The notes: generated from the sequence alone by a model not told the origin. 64,000 bases of DNA from Myroides sp. NP-2 (GCF_014145665.1 NZ_JACHTD010000003.1:62001-126000); one strand, 5' to 3'; positions 44,601-54,470 are shown, numbered from the stretch's first letter. Translations and numbers: made by a program.

Positions 44601-44788
44601 AAGGTAAATTTTCCATTCAAATCGGTGGTTGTTCCACTTGTTGTTCCTTTAATCACAACAGAGGCCCCTGGCAACTCTAATCCCGCTTCATCTTGTACAA
44701 CTCCTGTAATATTACGCTTTTGTTGCGCATAGGTCAGCGTAATACAAAACAAGAATACGGTATTCCAAAATAGTAATTGTTGTCTCAT
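41621..44788 (-). CDS. SusC/RagA-family TonB-linked outer-membrane protein
   Basis: 1,055 residues. Signal peptide (FWNTVFLFCITLTYAQ), CarboxypepD_reg-like domain (ITGVVQDEAGLELPGASVVI), plug domain (VQEVATPNMGSLLSGQVAGL, DPLIVIDGIPVTTDF) and a 22-strand beta barrel ending in WIGLGLQVKF. Imports ligand through the outer membrane with TonB energy. First gene of an operon with susD and the phospholipase C, which suggests a phospholipid-derived ligand. Confidence 0.96.
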   Translation of the reverse strand: MRQQLLFWNTVFLFCITLTYAQQKRNITGVVQDEAGLELPGASVVIKGTTSGTTTDLNGKFTLSVDEKDWIIVSFIGYKNAEKAVQNTADFTFVLQPEQASLDEVVITALGITKAEKKIGYATQAIDVKKVQEVATPNMGSLLSGQVAGLQVSNPPGMLQSPKFSLRGKDPLIVIDGIPVTTDFYDVSPEDIANINVLKGTSASVLYGSLGRNGAIMITTKNAQTEGVMVEVSQNTMISAGYTLFPKTQNEYGSGSNGQYEFWDGKDGGISDGDMIWGPKFEAGVKIPQWNSPIRDKATGSVIPWYGNVEGTQYDDKSRYERVPIAWEYHDNLKEFLETGIISRTNFAVTNKSEKGSFRLGGDFSYNKDRVPNTSMYRGSLNFKSTTKLTDKLTMDSKLSYSRVHAPNVPNYDYNPSGHMYTILIWMGDDVNGRDLKNNLWTPGMEGYKQASYNYAWYNNPWFGSEYFKRIWNKDVTNAQLSLSYQVSEDLVLQGRASMISTNNNTELQSPKSYFNYSASREGGYSLDKNDRLDVDYDFLAMYNKSITDNLGISVNAGAASRYYRLTNAYSAADGLTVPGVHNLGNSKGPVTATNYLEKKAVNSVYGTIEFDLYNAFFLSFAGRNDWSSALAKSQRSYFYPSASLSVVVSNLIEMPHQIDYLKVYTSWANVSSDLTPYQLQSTYSPVNPSFNGNQMVEYPNAVLNPYLLPEKSKTFEVGLSSAFYKKRLNLDVTYYRVLDSNFIIDYPVSEASGFNNMKVNGNEYTTNGWEVTLSGAVVKNDNFQWNSAINWSARTRLLTKIHEGAAQFGDLRLNDRVDAYYGTEWMKSPDGKVILDEKTGMPTANKQATYLGHRDPKWTLGWNNSFKYKNWGLNIGIDGIWGGVMRSEVVEKMWWGGKHPESVQYRDQEYKSGNPVFVPEGVNLVSGELVTDVQGNVISDTRVFKTHTGSVSWQSWAQNYPYRARVTEKESKLFANVFDRTYFKLRTLSLSYDFTPMVNSSKISQLSASLTGYNLWMWKKSKGLYSDPDYDTASKNDIQDPSTRWIGLGLQVKF

Positions 44789-45127
44789 GATTCTTCTTTA
44801 ATTTAGTTGAGACAAATATTGTATTTTAGACTTGCTAACGTATTACGCTAAAAATAAGAATCCTCAGATTTACTTTAACTTAGTATTAAGAATTAAAACA
44901 AAAAGAAACAATAAAATAACATCTTAGAACAACTCCTTCTATTTCAACTCAATATCTTATTTACACGAGGTATTTTTCGCTATAATTCGTTCTGATTCGA
45001 GCAATTTTTCTTAGGTATACTGTTTTTTTTAGGATAAAAATTAACGATTAATTGGTCAAAATTCACCCGTATTTTCTCCCTTGCTCCCAATGCATTTTAG
45101 TAATTTTGCACAAAAATCACATCCAAA
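44789..45127. other. Divergent promoter region between susC and lrgA, about 340 bp
   Basis: AT-rich, no ORF. The plus-strand end holds a promoter for lrgA; no clear box for susC and no anti-sigma/ECF sigma pair, which often control SusCD loci, nearby. Confidence 0.45.
45081..45108 (+). promoter_or_regulatory. Promoter of lrgAB
   Basis: TTG at 45081-45083, 17-bp spacer, TAATTTTG at 45101-45108; 19 bases before the ATG. Confidence 0.55.
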
Positions 45128-45475
45128 ATGAACGTAGTCAAACAAGTTGCAGTCATCTTTGGCTGCCTTGCCTTTGGTGAATTAATCATTTACCTTACAG
45201 ACATCAAGCTTCCTTCTAGTATTATCGGTCTTATTACTTTGTGGATCCTCTTGCAAACAAAAGCAGTAAAAGTGGAGGCAATTCGAGACATTTCAGGTTT
45301 TTTAATGCGTAACATGGGTATTTTTTTCGTTCCACCTTGTGTGGCCATGCTCAATTACTTCGACCTGCTTAGTGCGTCCTTTATTCCTCTTCTCGTTGCT
45401 ACTCTAATCAGTACCATCCTCGTAGTATTCACAACGGGATTAACCCATCAATTAGTAAGAAAACGCAAAAAATGA
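45128..45475 (+). CDS. CidA/LrgA-family holin-like protein
   Basis: 115 residues, four membrane helices. LPSSIIGLITLWILL and MGIFFVPPCVAMLNYFDLL are the family signatures. Holin-like membrane protein paired with LrgB; linked to murein hydrolase control and to pyruvate or glycolate transport in different bacteria. Overlaps lrgB by 4 bases (ATGA), so the two are translated together. Confidence 0.92.
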   Translation: MNVVKQVAVIFGCLAFGELIIYLTDIKLPSSIIGLITLWILLQTKAVKVEAIRDISGFLMRNMGIFFVPPCVAMLNYFDLLSASFIPLLVATLISTILVVFTTGLTHQLVRKRKK

Positions 45476-46173
45476 GCTTTTTATCCAACCCTACGTTTCT
45501 CCTGTTTTTAGTAGTGGCCCTATATGCTTTGGGACTCTCACTTACTGAAAAATACAAGTGGATTATTTTCAATCCCATTATTTTATCCACAGCCATATTA
45601 ATCACTTACTTGGTTGTATTAGATATTCCTTATGCCAATTTTAGTCAGGCAGGACAATACATTGACTTTTTTCTAAAACCGTCAATTGTAGCCCTAGCGA
45701 TTCCGTTATACCTCAACTGGCCCGTAATTAAAAAACAGCTAGTTCCCATTGTGTTGAGTCAACTTGCAGGATGTATCACGGGAATTGTATCTGTCATATT
45801 TTTGGCCTATTGGACAGGAGCCGAACGGGAGATTATCTATTCTTTGGTTCCTAAATCGGTCAGCACGCCTATTGCACTTGAGATTTCCAAAACCGTACAC
45901 GGCATTCCGTCCATCACTGCGGCAGCGGTAATGATAGCGGGAATATTCGGCAGTATGATTGGCTTTCAGTTGCTCAGCATTACCCACATCAGCAACCCCA
46001 TGTCACAGGGAATCGCACTGGGCACTTCCTCACATGCCATGGGTACGATGAAAGCCATGGAAATTAGTAATAAATACGGGGCTTTTGCAAGTGTAGGGAT
46101 GATTTTTAACGGGATTTTGACGGCCATCTTAGCCCCGCTTATTTTGTCGTTCTTACTGCCTTTTTTGCAATAA
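45472..46173 (+). CDS. LrgB-family protein
   Basis: 233 residues, several membrane helices. KSVSTPIALEISKTVHGIPS and GIALGTSSHAMGTMKAME are conserved LrgB motifs. Works with the preceding CidA/LrgA-like protein. Complete, no oddities. Confidence 0.95.
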   Translation: MSFLSNPTFLLFLVVALYALGLSLTEKYKWIIFNPIILSTAILITYLVVLDIPYANFSQAGQYIDFFLKPSIVALAIPLYLNWPVIKKQLVPIVLSQLAGCITGIVSVIFLAYWTGAEREIIYSLVPKSVSTPIALEISKTVHGIPSITAAAVMIAGIFGSMIGFQLLSITHISNPMSQGIALGTSSHAMGTMKAMEISNKYGAFASVGMIFNGILTAILAPLILSFLLPFLQ

Positions 46174-46379
46174 CTTGCTTTAGTTTTAAATTATTATTAA
46201 ATTCAGACGGGAATCCAACTACGGTAATGCTTTTTGAGTAACTTTATAGAAAAAAATACTGCGATCTAAAAGATTGCGATCTAAAATCACTTCTATCGCA
46301 CAAAACTGTAGATAGTATTCCGCTCAAACACATAAAATTGCAGAGTAAAAAAGAAAACTAAAACTAAGCCACTGAATAT

Positions 46380-48656
46380 ATGCTTCATAAAGCAAGAAAA
46401 TACACGGACAACACCCATTTAGCAGACTCCTTAAAAATCACCCTCTCGGGTGTAATTCCCTTTTTACTATTTATGCCAAGTCAACAATTTGACTGGGCGT
46501 TTGCTATGGCTGTTGGAGCGTTACTGACCGCACCCGTCGATATTCCCAGTAATCTAAAAGACAAAATTAACGGTATTCTCGTCGGTGCACTACTCGTTCC
46601 ATTCGTTACTTTACTGTTGTCCTTGACCCAAAATCATTGGTTTTTTTATCCGGTATTCATCTTTATAATCTTTAGTTTGAGTATGATCTCCGTTTATGGA
46701 CATCGTGCCAATATGCTATCTTTTAGTGGATTATTAGCAGCAAGCTTGGGATTAGCCCATAGCTATCAAGGGATAGATTTGTGGTTACACGGTTTGTTTT
46801 TACTCCTAGGTGGATTGCTTTATTTAGTGGTTTCCCTGAGCTTTTACTTTATTCGTCCTCGCCGTTATGGCGTATTGCAAACTTCTGAATGTATGGACCT
46901 TACCGCCGAATACTTACAATATCGCGCGCAATTGTGGAATAAAGAAGCGGATGCTGATAAAATCGTAGAAGAACAACTCAATATTCAGATTAAACTCAAT
47001 GAAGTACACGAGAATTTACGAGAGTTTTTGGTGCTCAATAAAGCCAATACAGGCAACTCATCCAATAACCGCCGCTTACTCGTGGCCTTCTCTACGCTGG
47101 TAGAAATCTTAGAAATTGCCGTTTCTACTTCTTTTGATCACAAAAAATTACACGAATTACTCGAGGACGATCCGACCATTATACGCGATTATCAGCAACT
47201 AGCAGAAGATTTTGCTACCACTATTAAAGAGATTAGCGACTCCCTCAACATGGGGTTAAACTATAAACCGAAATACGACTTTGACCGAAAATTATCGGCA
47301 TTGCAAACCAAACTCAATGACTTTATCGCTACGAGTACTTCACCCAACAAAGTCGAAGCCGTCCTTCTATTTTCTAACGTTTTACACTATGCACAAAGCC
47401 AGATTGATAAAATACACATCTTAGAGCGCATCTTAACGGAAAAGGTTTTTAGCGATAACGTAGAAGATCGCTTTAAAGAATTGGAAAAATTCTTAACGCC
47501 TGTTCACTATCGTTGGGGAACATTAATTGAAAACTTAACGTTTAACTCCACTATATTTAGACATGCTACCCGCCTTACCCTGACGATTTTAGTTGGACTT
47601 ATCATCAGTAACATCTTCAATCCGTTGAACGGATATTGGATTTTGTTGACCATTGTCGTGATCATGCGTCCTGGATATGGATTGACGAAAACCCGATCAT
47701 TTGAGCGTGTAATCGGTACAGTACTAGGAGGCTTAATTGCCTTTGGCTTGTTGTTTCTCATCCAGGACAACCACACCATTATCGCCTATCTGACGATCTT
47801 AACGATGATTCTCGGCTATTGGTTTTCCCATACCGATTACAAAGTAGGTGTAACTTTTATTACCATGTATGTGGTATTGATTTACGCTATACTTACACCT
47901 AATTTTATGGATCTCTTGATTTACCGCGTAATTGATACTGTGATTGGTGCCCTCTTAGCCTTAAGCGCGAACTATCTCTTATGGCCTTCTTGGGAATTTT
48001 TAAATGTAAACGTTCACTTGTCGAAATCCATCAAAGCCAACCAAGATTACGTCAAGGAAATCAAAGAGATTTACAATCAAAAGAACGATCCAACCCTTGC
48101 TTATAAATTAGCGCGTAAATACGCTTTTATTGAAATTGGAAACTTAATGGCGTCTTTTCAACGCATGATTCAAGAACCGAAATCCAAACAGCGTTTGCGT
48201 TCGGAAATATATGAATTAGCGGTATTGAATCACACCTTCTTATCCACAGCGGCTTCTATTGGAGTGTATGTACAATCCCGTCATACGACCAAAGCATCAG
48301 AATCCTTTAATATGGTGATGAATTACATCGATAAAAACTTACAGCTAACCAATAATTTACTCAACAACACCCCTTCGGAAGAAGACCTCATCACTGCGGA
48401 AGACATCGAAAGTTTCCGTGTCAGTATGAGTTATTTGCAGAACATTAGAGAATACGAATTGAAAAAATCGTTTTCTGATGATGCGCAAATTAAAAATCTA
48501 ATGGAAGAATCGACCATGGTTATCCAACAATTAACCTGGTTGGCCCATCTGTCCGAAAAAATCTTAAAGATCAGTAAAGTGATCCGAGATAAACGCGAGG
48601 AAATGCAACAGAAAAAAATAACATTAAATCCCACGGTATTATTCAAAAAAGGATAA
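46380..48656 (+). CDS. FUSC-family inner membrane protein (YccS/YhfK-like)
   Basis: 758 residues: two clusters of membrane helices (about residues 20-170 and 395-535) separated and followed by long cytoplasmic helical domains. GYWILLTIVVIMRPGYGLTK is the FUSC core motif, repeated in weaker form near the N-terminus. Related to AaeB-type aromatic acid efflux proteins; substrate unknown. Single gene, 206 bp after lrgB. Confidence 0.92.
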   Translation: MLHKARKYTDNTHLADSLKITLSGVIPFLLFMPSQQFDWAFAMAVGALLTAPVDIPSNLKDKINGILVGALLVPFVTLLLSLTQNHWFFYPVFIFIIFSLSMISVYGHRANMLSFSGLLAASLGLAHSYQGIDLWLHGLFLLLGGLLYLVVSLSFYFIRPRRYGVLQTSECMDLTAEYLQYRAQLWNKEADADKIVEEQLNIQIKLNEVHENLREFLVLNKANTGNSSNNRRLLVAFSTLVEILEIAVSTSFDHKKLHELLEDDPTIIRDYQQLAEDFATTIKEISDSLNMGLNYKPKYDFDRKLSALQTKLNDFIATSTSPNKVEAVLLFSNVLHYAQSQIDKIHILERILTEKVFSDNVEDRFKELEKFLTPVHYRWGTLIENLTFNSTIFRHATRLTLTILVGLIISNIFNPLNGYWILLTIVVIMRPGYGLTKTRSFERVIGTVLGGLIAFGLLFLIQDNHTIIAYLTILTMILGYWFSHTDYKVGVTFITMYVVLIYAILTPNFMDLLIYRVIDTVIGALLALSANYLLWPSWEFLNVNVHLSKSIKANQDYVKEIKEIYNQKNDPTLAYKLARKYAFIEIGNLMASFQRMIQEPKSKQRLRSEIYELAVLNHTFLSTAASIGVYVQSRHTTKASESFNMVMNYIDKNLQLTNNLLNNTPSEEDLITAEDIESFRVSMSYLQNIREYELKKSFSDDAQIKNLMEESTMVIQQLTWLAHLSEKILKISKVIRDKREEMQQKKITLNPTVLFKKG

Positions 48657-48873
48657 TTGCGCGGCGTGAATTTTCGACAACAAATTCTTTTTTATAGCTA
48701 AAAAAACGAGGAGGCTCTTTATTTATCAATTGATTTTAATGCGAAAAACCAATCAAAAACAGCGTAAAATCAGGAGTATTACTTCTATTTTTTTTAATAG
48801 TTAACAACTTTATGGTCAGATGCGAAAAATTGTCTTTTTTTTCGTATTTTGCAGTAACTAATCAATTTTGACG

Positions 48874-50649
48874 ATGATAAATCCAACTAGACTTTTCGAT
48901 ATACCTTATTTCCAACAAGAGAATTTTCCTTTGGAAGATGCATTGGTGACCAAAGTGAATGGTGTTTGGGAAAGAACATCATCCGCTGACTATCTACAAA
49001 AGGCCAACTGTTTATCACGAGCTCTTTTGCGATTAGGCGTGCAAACCAATGATAAAATCGCTGTTATCTCGAGTAACAATCAAACCAAATGGAACTTATT
49101 GGACATTGGTATTTTACAAATTGGAGCACAAAACGTTCCCATATACCCAACCATTTCAGCGGAAGATTATCAATTTATATTGAGTCACTCAGAAGCGAGT
49201 TATTGTGTGGTTTCCGATCAAGAAATCTACGATAAGCTGATGACTGTCATCGATCAATTGCCGTTGATAAAAGCGGTTTACTCCTTCGGTAGCATAGCAG
49301 GCTGTAAACATTTGGATGAATTGTTTGCCCTAGGCGCAGATGAATCCAATCAGGAGATCGTAGAACAGCGCAAAGCCAATGTGACCCCTGATGATCTAGC
49401 AACCTTGATTTACACTTCGGGAACAACAGGAAAACCCAAAGGAGTTATGCTGTCACACAACAATATTTTATCTAATGTATTGGGCAGTAGTGAACGCGTA
49501 CCATTCACAAGAGAACAACACTTTAAAGCACTGAGTTTCTTACCGCTATGTCACGTTTTTGAGCGTATGTTGATTTATTTGTATCAATATAGCGGTGTTC
49601 GCATTTACTATGCGGAATCTATTGATAAAATGGGGGATAACATGAAGGAAGTTAAACCCAATGTAATGACCGTTGTGCCTCGTTTACTAGAAAAAGTATA
49701 CGACAAAATCTTCGCGACTGGATCTGCTTTAACTGGTATTAAAAAGAGTATATTTTTCTGGGCACTTGAGCTTGGATTCAAATACGAACCATATAACCGC
49801 GGTGCTTTTTACAATTTCCAATTGGGTATTGCCCGCAAATTGGTCTTCAAAAAATGGCAAGAAGCCTTGGGCGGTGAAATGAAAATCATCGTTTCAGGAA
49901 GTGCGGCCTTACAACCGAGGCTATCACGTGTATTTAATGCAGCAGGGATTCCTGTAATGGAAGGCTATGGTTTAACTGAAACCTCTCCTGTAATTGCGGT
50001 AAACGACGCAAGAAACAGATCTATGAAGATTGGAACAGTGGGAAAACCCCTGAGCAATGTCATAGTGAAAATTGCAGAAGACGGTGAAATTATCTGTAAA
50101 GGCCCCAATATTATGTTGGGCTATTACAAAGATGAAGAGCGCACCAAAGAAGAGCTAAAAGACGGTTATTTCCATACGGGAGACATCGGTACCATTGATG
50201 AAGAAGGCTTCTTAAAGATCACAGATCGCAAAAAAGAAATGTTCAAAACCTCTGGTGGTAAATACGTCGCTCCTCAACTCATTGAAAACACGCTGAAACA
50301 ATCGCGCTTCATCGAACAAATTATGGTCATTGGCGAGGGTGAAAAAATGCCAGCAGCATTGATTCAACCCAATTTTGACTTCGTGAGAGAATGGGCCAAG
50401 CGCAAACATATCAATATTGGAACCACCAATGAAGAACTCATTCAAAACGAGCAAGTTCGCAAACGTATCGAAAAAGAAGTGGAATACGTCAACCGTAAAT
50501 TTGGCAAATGGGAACAAGTGAAAAAATTTGAACTTACTCCTGATGTTTGGAGTATTGACAATGGTCAACTTACCCCTACTTTAAAACTGAAACGAAGAGT
50601 TATTTTAGAAATCTACAAAGATTTATACGAGAAGATTTATAGAGACTAA
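48874..50649 (+). CDS. Long-chain fatty acid--CoA ligase (AMP-dependent synthetase)
   Basis: 591 residues from 48874. LIYTSGTTGKPKGVMLSH is the ATP/AMP P-loop, EGYGLTETSPVIAVND the A5 motif, GYFHTGDIGTIDEEGFLKIT the A7/A8 hinge and KLKRRVILEIYKD the end with the A10 Lys. Activates free fatty acids to acyl-CoA. The TTG at 48868 would add two residues; the ATG is preferred. Confidence 0.95.
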   Translation: MINPTRLFDIPYFQQENFPLEDALVTKVNGVWERTSSADYLQKANCLSRALLRLGVQTNDKIAVISSNNQTKWNLLDIGILQIGAQNVPIYPTISAEDYQFILSHSEASYCVVSDQEIYDKLMTVIDQLPLIKAVYSFGSIAGCKHLDELFALGADESNQEIVEQRKANVTPDDLATLIYTSGTTGKPKGVMLSHNNILSNVLGSSERVPFTREQHFKALSFLPLCHVFERMLIYLYQYSGVRIYYAESIDKMGDNMKEVKPNVMTVVPRLLEKVYDKIFATGSALTGIKKSIFFWALELGFKYEPYNRGAFYNFQLGIARKLVFKKWQEALGGEMKIIVSGSAALQPRLSRVFNAAGIPVMEGYGLTETSPVIAVNDARNRSMKIGTVGKPLSNVIVKIAEDGEIICKGPNIMLGYYKDEERTKEELKDGYFHTGDIGTIDEEGFLKITDRKKEMFKTSGGKYVAPQLIENTLKQSRFIEQIMVIGEGEKMPAALIQPNFDFVREWAKRKHINIGTTNEELIQNEQVRKRIEKEVEYVNRKFGKWEQVKKFELTPDVWSIDNGQLTPTLKLKRRVILEIYKDLYEKIYRD

Positions 50650-50675
50650 AAAAGGAAGCCAATCGGCTTCCTTTT
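50649..50675 (+). terminator. Terminator after the acyl-CoA ligase gene
   Basis: AAAGGAAGCC / GGCTTCCTTTT stem with AATC loop at the stop codon. Confidence 0.85.
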
Positions 50676-50741
50676 GTTTTATTCCTTTTAGTATTTCTTA
50701 CTCACAAAAGGGAATTTGTCTGTACGACCACTCCCAACCTT

Positions 50742-51263
50742 TTACTTTTCACTTCCTACTAAAGCGTTCTGATGGTGCTCAACGTGATAAATAGCATTAT
50801 AAGCCATTTCTTTCAACGTGATTAAACCTAAGAGTGGGTGTGGAATTTGCAAGCTTTCGAAGTCGTTTGTATTCATTTGCACAAGGGCGTCATTTAGTTT
50901 GCCAATTAAAGCTGTTAACTGCTGTTTTAATGCCTCTTTTGAGGGCATTTCTCCGGCAGGCGGTACAAACTGTTCCGGTGCCTTTCCTCCCGCCGCTAGT
51001 TGCTGCAAATAAATCGCCTTTAACTCCTCATAGGTTTTGTTGATTCGTTCTACTCGACCAAACTTTTCTTCAATCGTTTTTATCGGTTGCATATACACAT
51101 AAACCAACGGTTGTACACATAACACCAAGTGATGAAGGTGTTGGGCAGCACTCCATTTTCCTGATGGGTGATAGAGATACTCCTCCTCTGTCATTTCACT
51201 CACGCGTTGAACAAAAGCTAAATATTTCAGTTCGAGTTGTTCTTTTATTTCTTGTTGATTCAT
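50742..51263 (-). CDS. DinB-family protein
   Basis: 173 residues, four-helix bundle. The metal-binding His pattern is H47-like in WSAAQHLHHLVLC and a second pair in AIYHVEHHQNAL. DinB/YfiT proteins bind a divalent metal and often transfer or use bacillithiol or similar thiols; the role is unknown here. Second in a minus-strand series; 48 bp from the methyltransferase gene. Confidence 0.88.
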   Translation of the reverse strand: MNQQEIKEQLELKYLAFVQRVSEMTEEEYLYHPSGKWSAAQHLHHLVLCVQPLVYVYMQPIKTIEEKFGRVERINKTYEELKAIYLQQLAAGGKAPEQFVPPAGEMPSKEALKQQLTALIGKLNDALVQMNTNDFESLQIPHPLLGLITLKEMAYNAIYHVEHHQNALVGSEK

Positions 51264-51311
51264 AGATTCTTTATTTTTTGTTGGTTTATCGATCTTGCTT
51301 ACCTATCTCTT

Positions 51312-52115
51312 CTATACAGTGGTAGTAGCAACAAGTGAATACACCATAGGAATTTTATCGCCTAAATGTTCAATTCTATACTTGTTGGGCTCAAATTCTA
51401 TCGTATGGGAAAAACACGCATAAGGCGAATAATCAAACTCTTGAAACTGTTTGATAGATAATCCATTTTGAAGTAAACTACTTACCACCTCACTTAGGCT
51501 GTGATTCCAACACACATAGGATTGGGTAATATCCGCTGTTTTATCCGCATAGGTTCCGCTTTGTGTTTCGACAATAGCTTCTCGATTAAAATAGTTATAC
51601 CCAACTTTTTGAAAATCATCATCAAACATCCAAACTACAGGGTGAAACTCAACAAAGATAAATTTTCCTCCAGGTTTTAAAAATGTTTGAATTACCTGTG
51701 CCCATTTGTCCATATCAGGCAACCATCCAATCACTCCATAACTGCTATAAACCACATCAAATTTTTCATTTAAATGGTTGGGCAAATCATAGACATCACA
51801 ACATATAAATTGGGCCGATGACCCAGTTTCTTCTGCTAGTTGTTTTGCATTTCTAATGGCTTCATCCGATAAATCGACACCTGTTACTTCAGCACCAAGT
51901 CGACTTAAAGAGATAGTATCTTGCCCAAAGTGACATTGTAAATGCAAAATCTTTTGCCCTTTACAATCGCCTAATAAACTGAGTTCAATCTCATTTAAAG
52001 AGCTCTTTCCTTTCTTGAATCCTTCTACATCATAAAATTCTGATTCTACATGGGCCTGCGTACGGTTATTCCATGAATTACGATTAATCTCTATATAGTT
52101 GAATTCTGGTTTCAT
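51312..52115 (-). CDS. Class I SAM-dependent methyltransferase
   Basis: 267 residues. ILHLQCHFGQDTISLSRLG and VTGVDLSDEAIRNAK are motifs I and II; VYSSYGVIGWLPDM and GGKFIFVEFHP follow in order. Small-molecule acceptor likely, identity unknown. N-terminus YIEINRNSWNNRTQAHVES is typical of UbiE-like flavobacterial proteins. Confidence 0.92.
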   Translation of the reverse strand: MKPEFNYIEINRNSWNNRTQAHVESEFYDVEGFKKGKSSLNEIELSLLGDCKGQKILHLQCHFGQDTISLSRLGAEVTGVDLSDEAIRNAKQLAEETGSSAQFICCDVYDLPNHLNEKFDVVYSSYGVIGWLPDMDKWAQVIQTFLKPGGKFIFVEFHPVVWMFDDDFQKVGYNYFNREAIVETQSGTYADKTADITQSYVCWNHSLSEVVSSLLQNGLSIKQFQEFDYSPYACFSHTIEFEPNKYRIEHLGDKIPMVYSLVATTTV

Positions 52116-52154
52116 CTTTTTGCTTTTTGTTTGTTATTCGTTGCGATTTGTTGT

Positions 52155-54377
52155 TTACTTTTTAATTAATTCAATCGCCTTTTCTAACAACTCATCTCGT
52201 TGTTCACGTACGCCTTGAATTGTTCTTTTCACCTCGATATCTGGTACAATACCAATGCGTTGCGTTTGTTCTCCATTGGGATAATACACGCCTAATCCTG
52301 AAATAATCGTTCCTAAACCTCCAGGTAGTACTACCTGCGAAGCATTACCATCCGCCCCAGCCGTTTGACTCCCAATTACAGTTACATTTTTTCCTGCACG
52401 AAAAGCCATTGCCGTATATTCCGCTGAACTTTGCGTGCGGGCATCTACCAAAACAATCACTTTGCCATTATACGGCTCAGCATCTGGTTTAATCCAAAGG
52501 CTCTCCCCAAACACAATTTCCCCTGGATTATTGTAATTCGGTTGGCTAAATTTTACAAAAGGAGTTGGTTGCTCTACAAAATAGCTCCCTAGCGTAAAAG
52601 GCGTAAAGGCATTGGGATAATTTCGAATATCTATCACAATCCCTTTGGTGTTTCTAAACGCTTTTTTAATCGATTCAACATCATTATCTTGAATACTTCC
52701 CAACGTCACATAGCCAATCTCTTGGTCTAAAAAGCGATAACTCGGTTCTCCTGGTATCGTTTTAAACCAGCCATACGAATTGATTTTACTTTTTGGAAAC
52801 ATCGGTACAATACCTTTTTTTTCTTGATTATCTTTCGTCAAATAGGTAATTGTTACCTGATCTTCTTTGGTACGCAAAATATTAAATAAACTAATATCTC
52901 TCAATTGAGCACTGCGATTAGAAGCAGGATGATAAGGAGAAATACTATCTAAAATAGAGGTAATACTTCGATGATTAAGATGTGTGATGCGATCTCCAGG
53001 TTCAATTTTAAGGTTTTCCAACAATTCTGGATTGTAAATTTCAGTTACTACTAACTGGTCTTCAATAAATTCAACGCGAAAAGGGGCATAATTACTCCCT
53101 CTCATTTTTTGTAATTCCTTACTTCCTTGCCATAAATCTGAGTGCGTATCGTTTACTTCTGCAATCAACTGAACTGTGGCTATTTCATAAGCCAATCGAT
53201 TTTTAGCTTCAATAAACGGCTGAATATGAGCGGCTAAAACAGTTTCCCAGTCGTTATCCGTTATATGGCGATTGGGCATATAGTATTGCATCACGTTCCA
53301 AAAGCGATACAAGGTCAACAAGCGAAATCCCGCATCTGGATATTCCATTTGTTCATAACTCAATTCATTTGTCAATACAGCATTGCCAATCTTAGGAGAA
53401 CCTGTTACATAATAGTGATCTCCTTGGGTTCGATTTGCATAGATATAGCTAATTTTACTTTGCAACTCATTCGAGAGGTTATACGTCTCCATCCAATTGA
53501 GATTCGGCTTTAAAAGAGCCGTTTTTGAAGTTTCTTTACACGTTTCACACAGTTTAACCATCCCCAATTGTTCTATCCACTGTACAAGCAATGCATCGCG
53601 TTGTGCAGGGGAGGTTACCTGTAGATAGTTTGGTAAAAAGCGAAATAGTTCATAATCCCAATTGTAATTTCCTTGAGCAATAGCAGGATGATGATATTTC
53701 AAAAAACCCCACACTCTTCCCAAGAGCGCTAAATTATCGATTTGCTTCTTGTCTAGCGTTGGAAAAACAACAGCAGATCCCGTATCAAAGGCTTTATCCT
53801 CTTGAGCAGGATAGTTGATTTCAAACACTTCAGCGGCTACAACATCCTGACCGTCGATCGTTACCTTAAAATCGTCTAACCAAACCGTTCCGCTCCCCAT
53901 TACCTGAGTAGCCACCACAATTTGCTGGGTTTGTCTAGGTTGTAAATCCACCTCAACTTCATACTTTGTCCATGCTGTTGACCCCGTTATCAATTCCGGT
54001 AGTCTTACATATGCTAACATGGGGCTTACCTCAATACTCGGTGTTAACTTAAGTGTAGCATCGCCCTTCGTCTTAATATAAGCAGAGAATACCAACTTTT
54101 CCCCCTTATAATTTGGTAAAACCTTAGCTACCATGGTCATTGGATTCGCTTGATCTGTTGCTGGTATAGTAATACGCAAAGAAGACTTTCCTTCCTTATA
54201 TTCCTCAAAATCTTGAATAGCCGTAAAAGTACTCGCACTATTTACCTGCCAACCGACAGGCTGTCCCGCTTCAAAGGTTTCAAAATTGTAATTTGGATGT
54301 GTTTCTTGTGACCAAGAACCCCAGGTCAACCCACAAAAAGCTATAACAGTGTAAAGCTTGGTCTTAACTATAAACAT
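52155..54377 (-). CDS. S41-family peptidase with N-terminal carbohydrate-binding-like domain
   Basis: 740 residues from 54377, chosen because it begins the signal peptide (FIVKTKLYTVIAFCGLTWGSWSQ). Residues about 25-190 form a beta-sandwich (NYNFETFEAGQPVGWQV, TVWLDDFKVTIDG) like carbohydrate-binding modules. The C-terminal part is an S41/C-terminal processing peptidase: PDZ-like ILRTKEDQVTITYLTKD, then GIVIDIRNYPN and the catalytic Ser region ARTQSSAEYTAMAFR with Lys/Gln further on. Probably envelope-located; the substrate is unknown. Confidence 0.92.
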   Translation of the reverse strand: MFIVKTKLYTVIAFCGLTWGSWSQETHPNYNFETFEAGQPVGWQVNSASTFTAIQDFEEYKEGKSSLRITIPATDQANPMTMVAKVLPNYKGEKLVFSAYIKTKGDATLKLTPSIEVSPMLAYVRLPELITGSTAWTKYEVEVDLQPRQTQQIVVATQVMGSGTVWLDDFKVTIDGQDVVAAEVFEINYPAQEDKAFDTGSAVVFPTLDKKQIDNLALLGRVWGFLKYHHPAIAQGNYNWDYELFRFLPNYLQVTSPAQRDALLVQWIEQLGMVKLCETCKETSKTALLKPNLNWMETYNLSNELQSKISYIYANRTQGDHYYVTGSPKIGNAVLTNELSYEQMEYPDAGFRLLTLYRFWNVMQYYMPNRHITDNDWETVLAAHIQPFIEAKNRLAYEIATVQLIAEVNDTHSDLWQGSKELQKMRGSNYAPFRVEFIEDQLVVTEIYNPELLENLKIEPGDRITHLNHRSITSILDSISPYHPASNRSAQLRDISLFNILRTKEDQVTITYLTKDNQEKKGIVPMFPKSKINSYGWFKTIPGEPSYRFLDQEIGYVTLGSIQDNDVESIKKAFRNTKGIVIDIRNYPNAFTPFTLGSYFVEQPTPFVKFSQPNYNNPGEIVFGESLWIKPDAEPYNGKVIVLVDARTQSSAEYTAMAFRAGKNVTVIGSQTAGADGNASQVVLPGGLGTIISGLGVYYPNGEQTQRIGIVPDIEVKRTIQGVREQRDELLEKAIELIKK

Positions 54378-54470
54378 AAGGCTATAATTCGTCTTTTGAT
54401 TGTTTGCTAAACATACAAAAAACAAATTAATATTTTGCAGATTACTTATTTTTTCGTCAGCGGTCAACCG

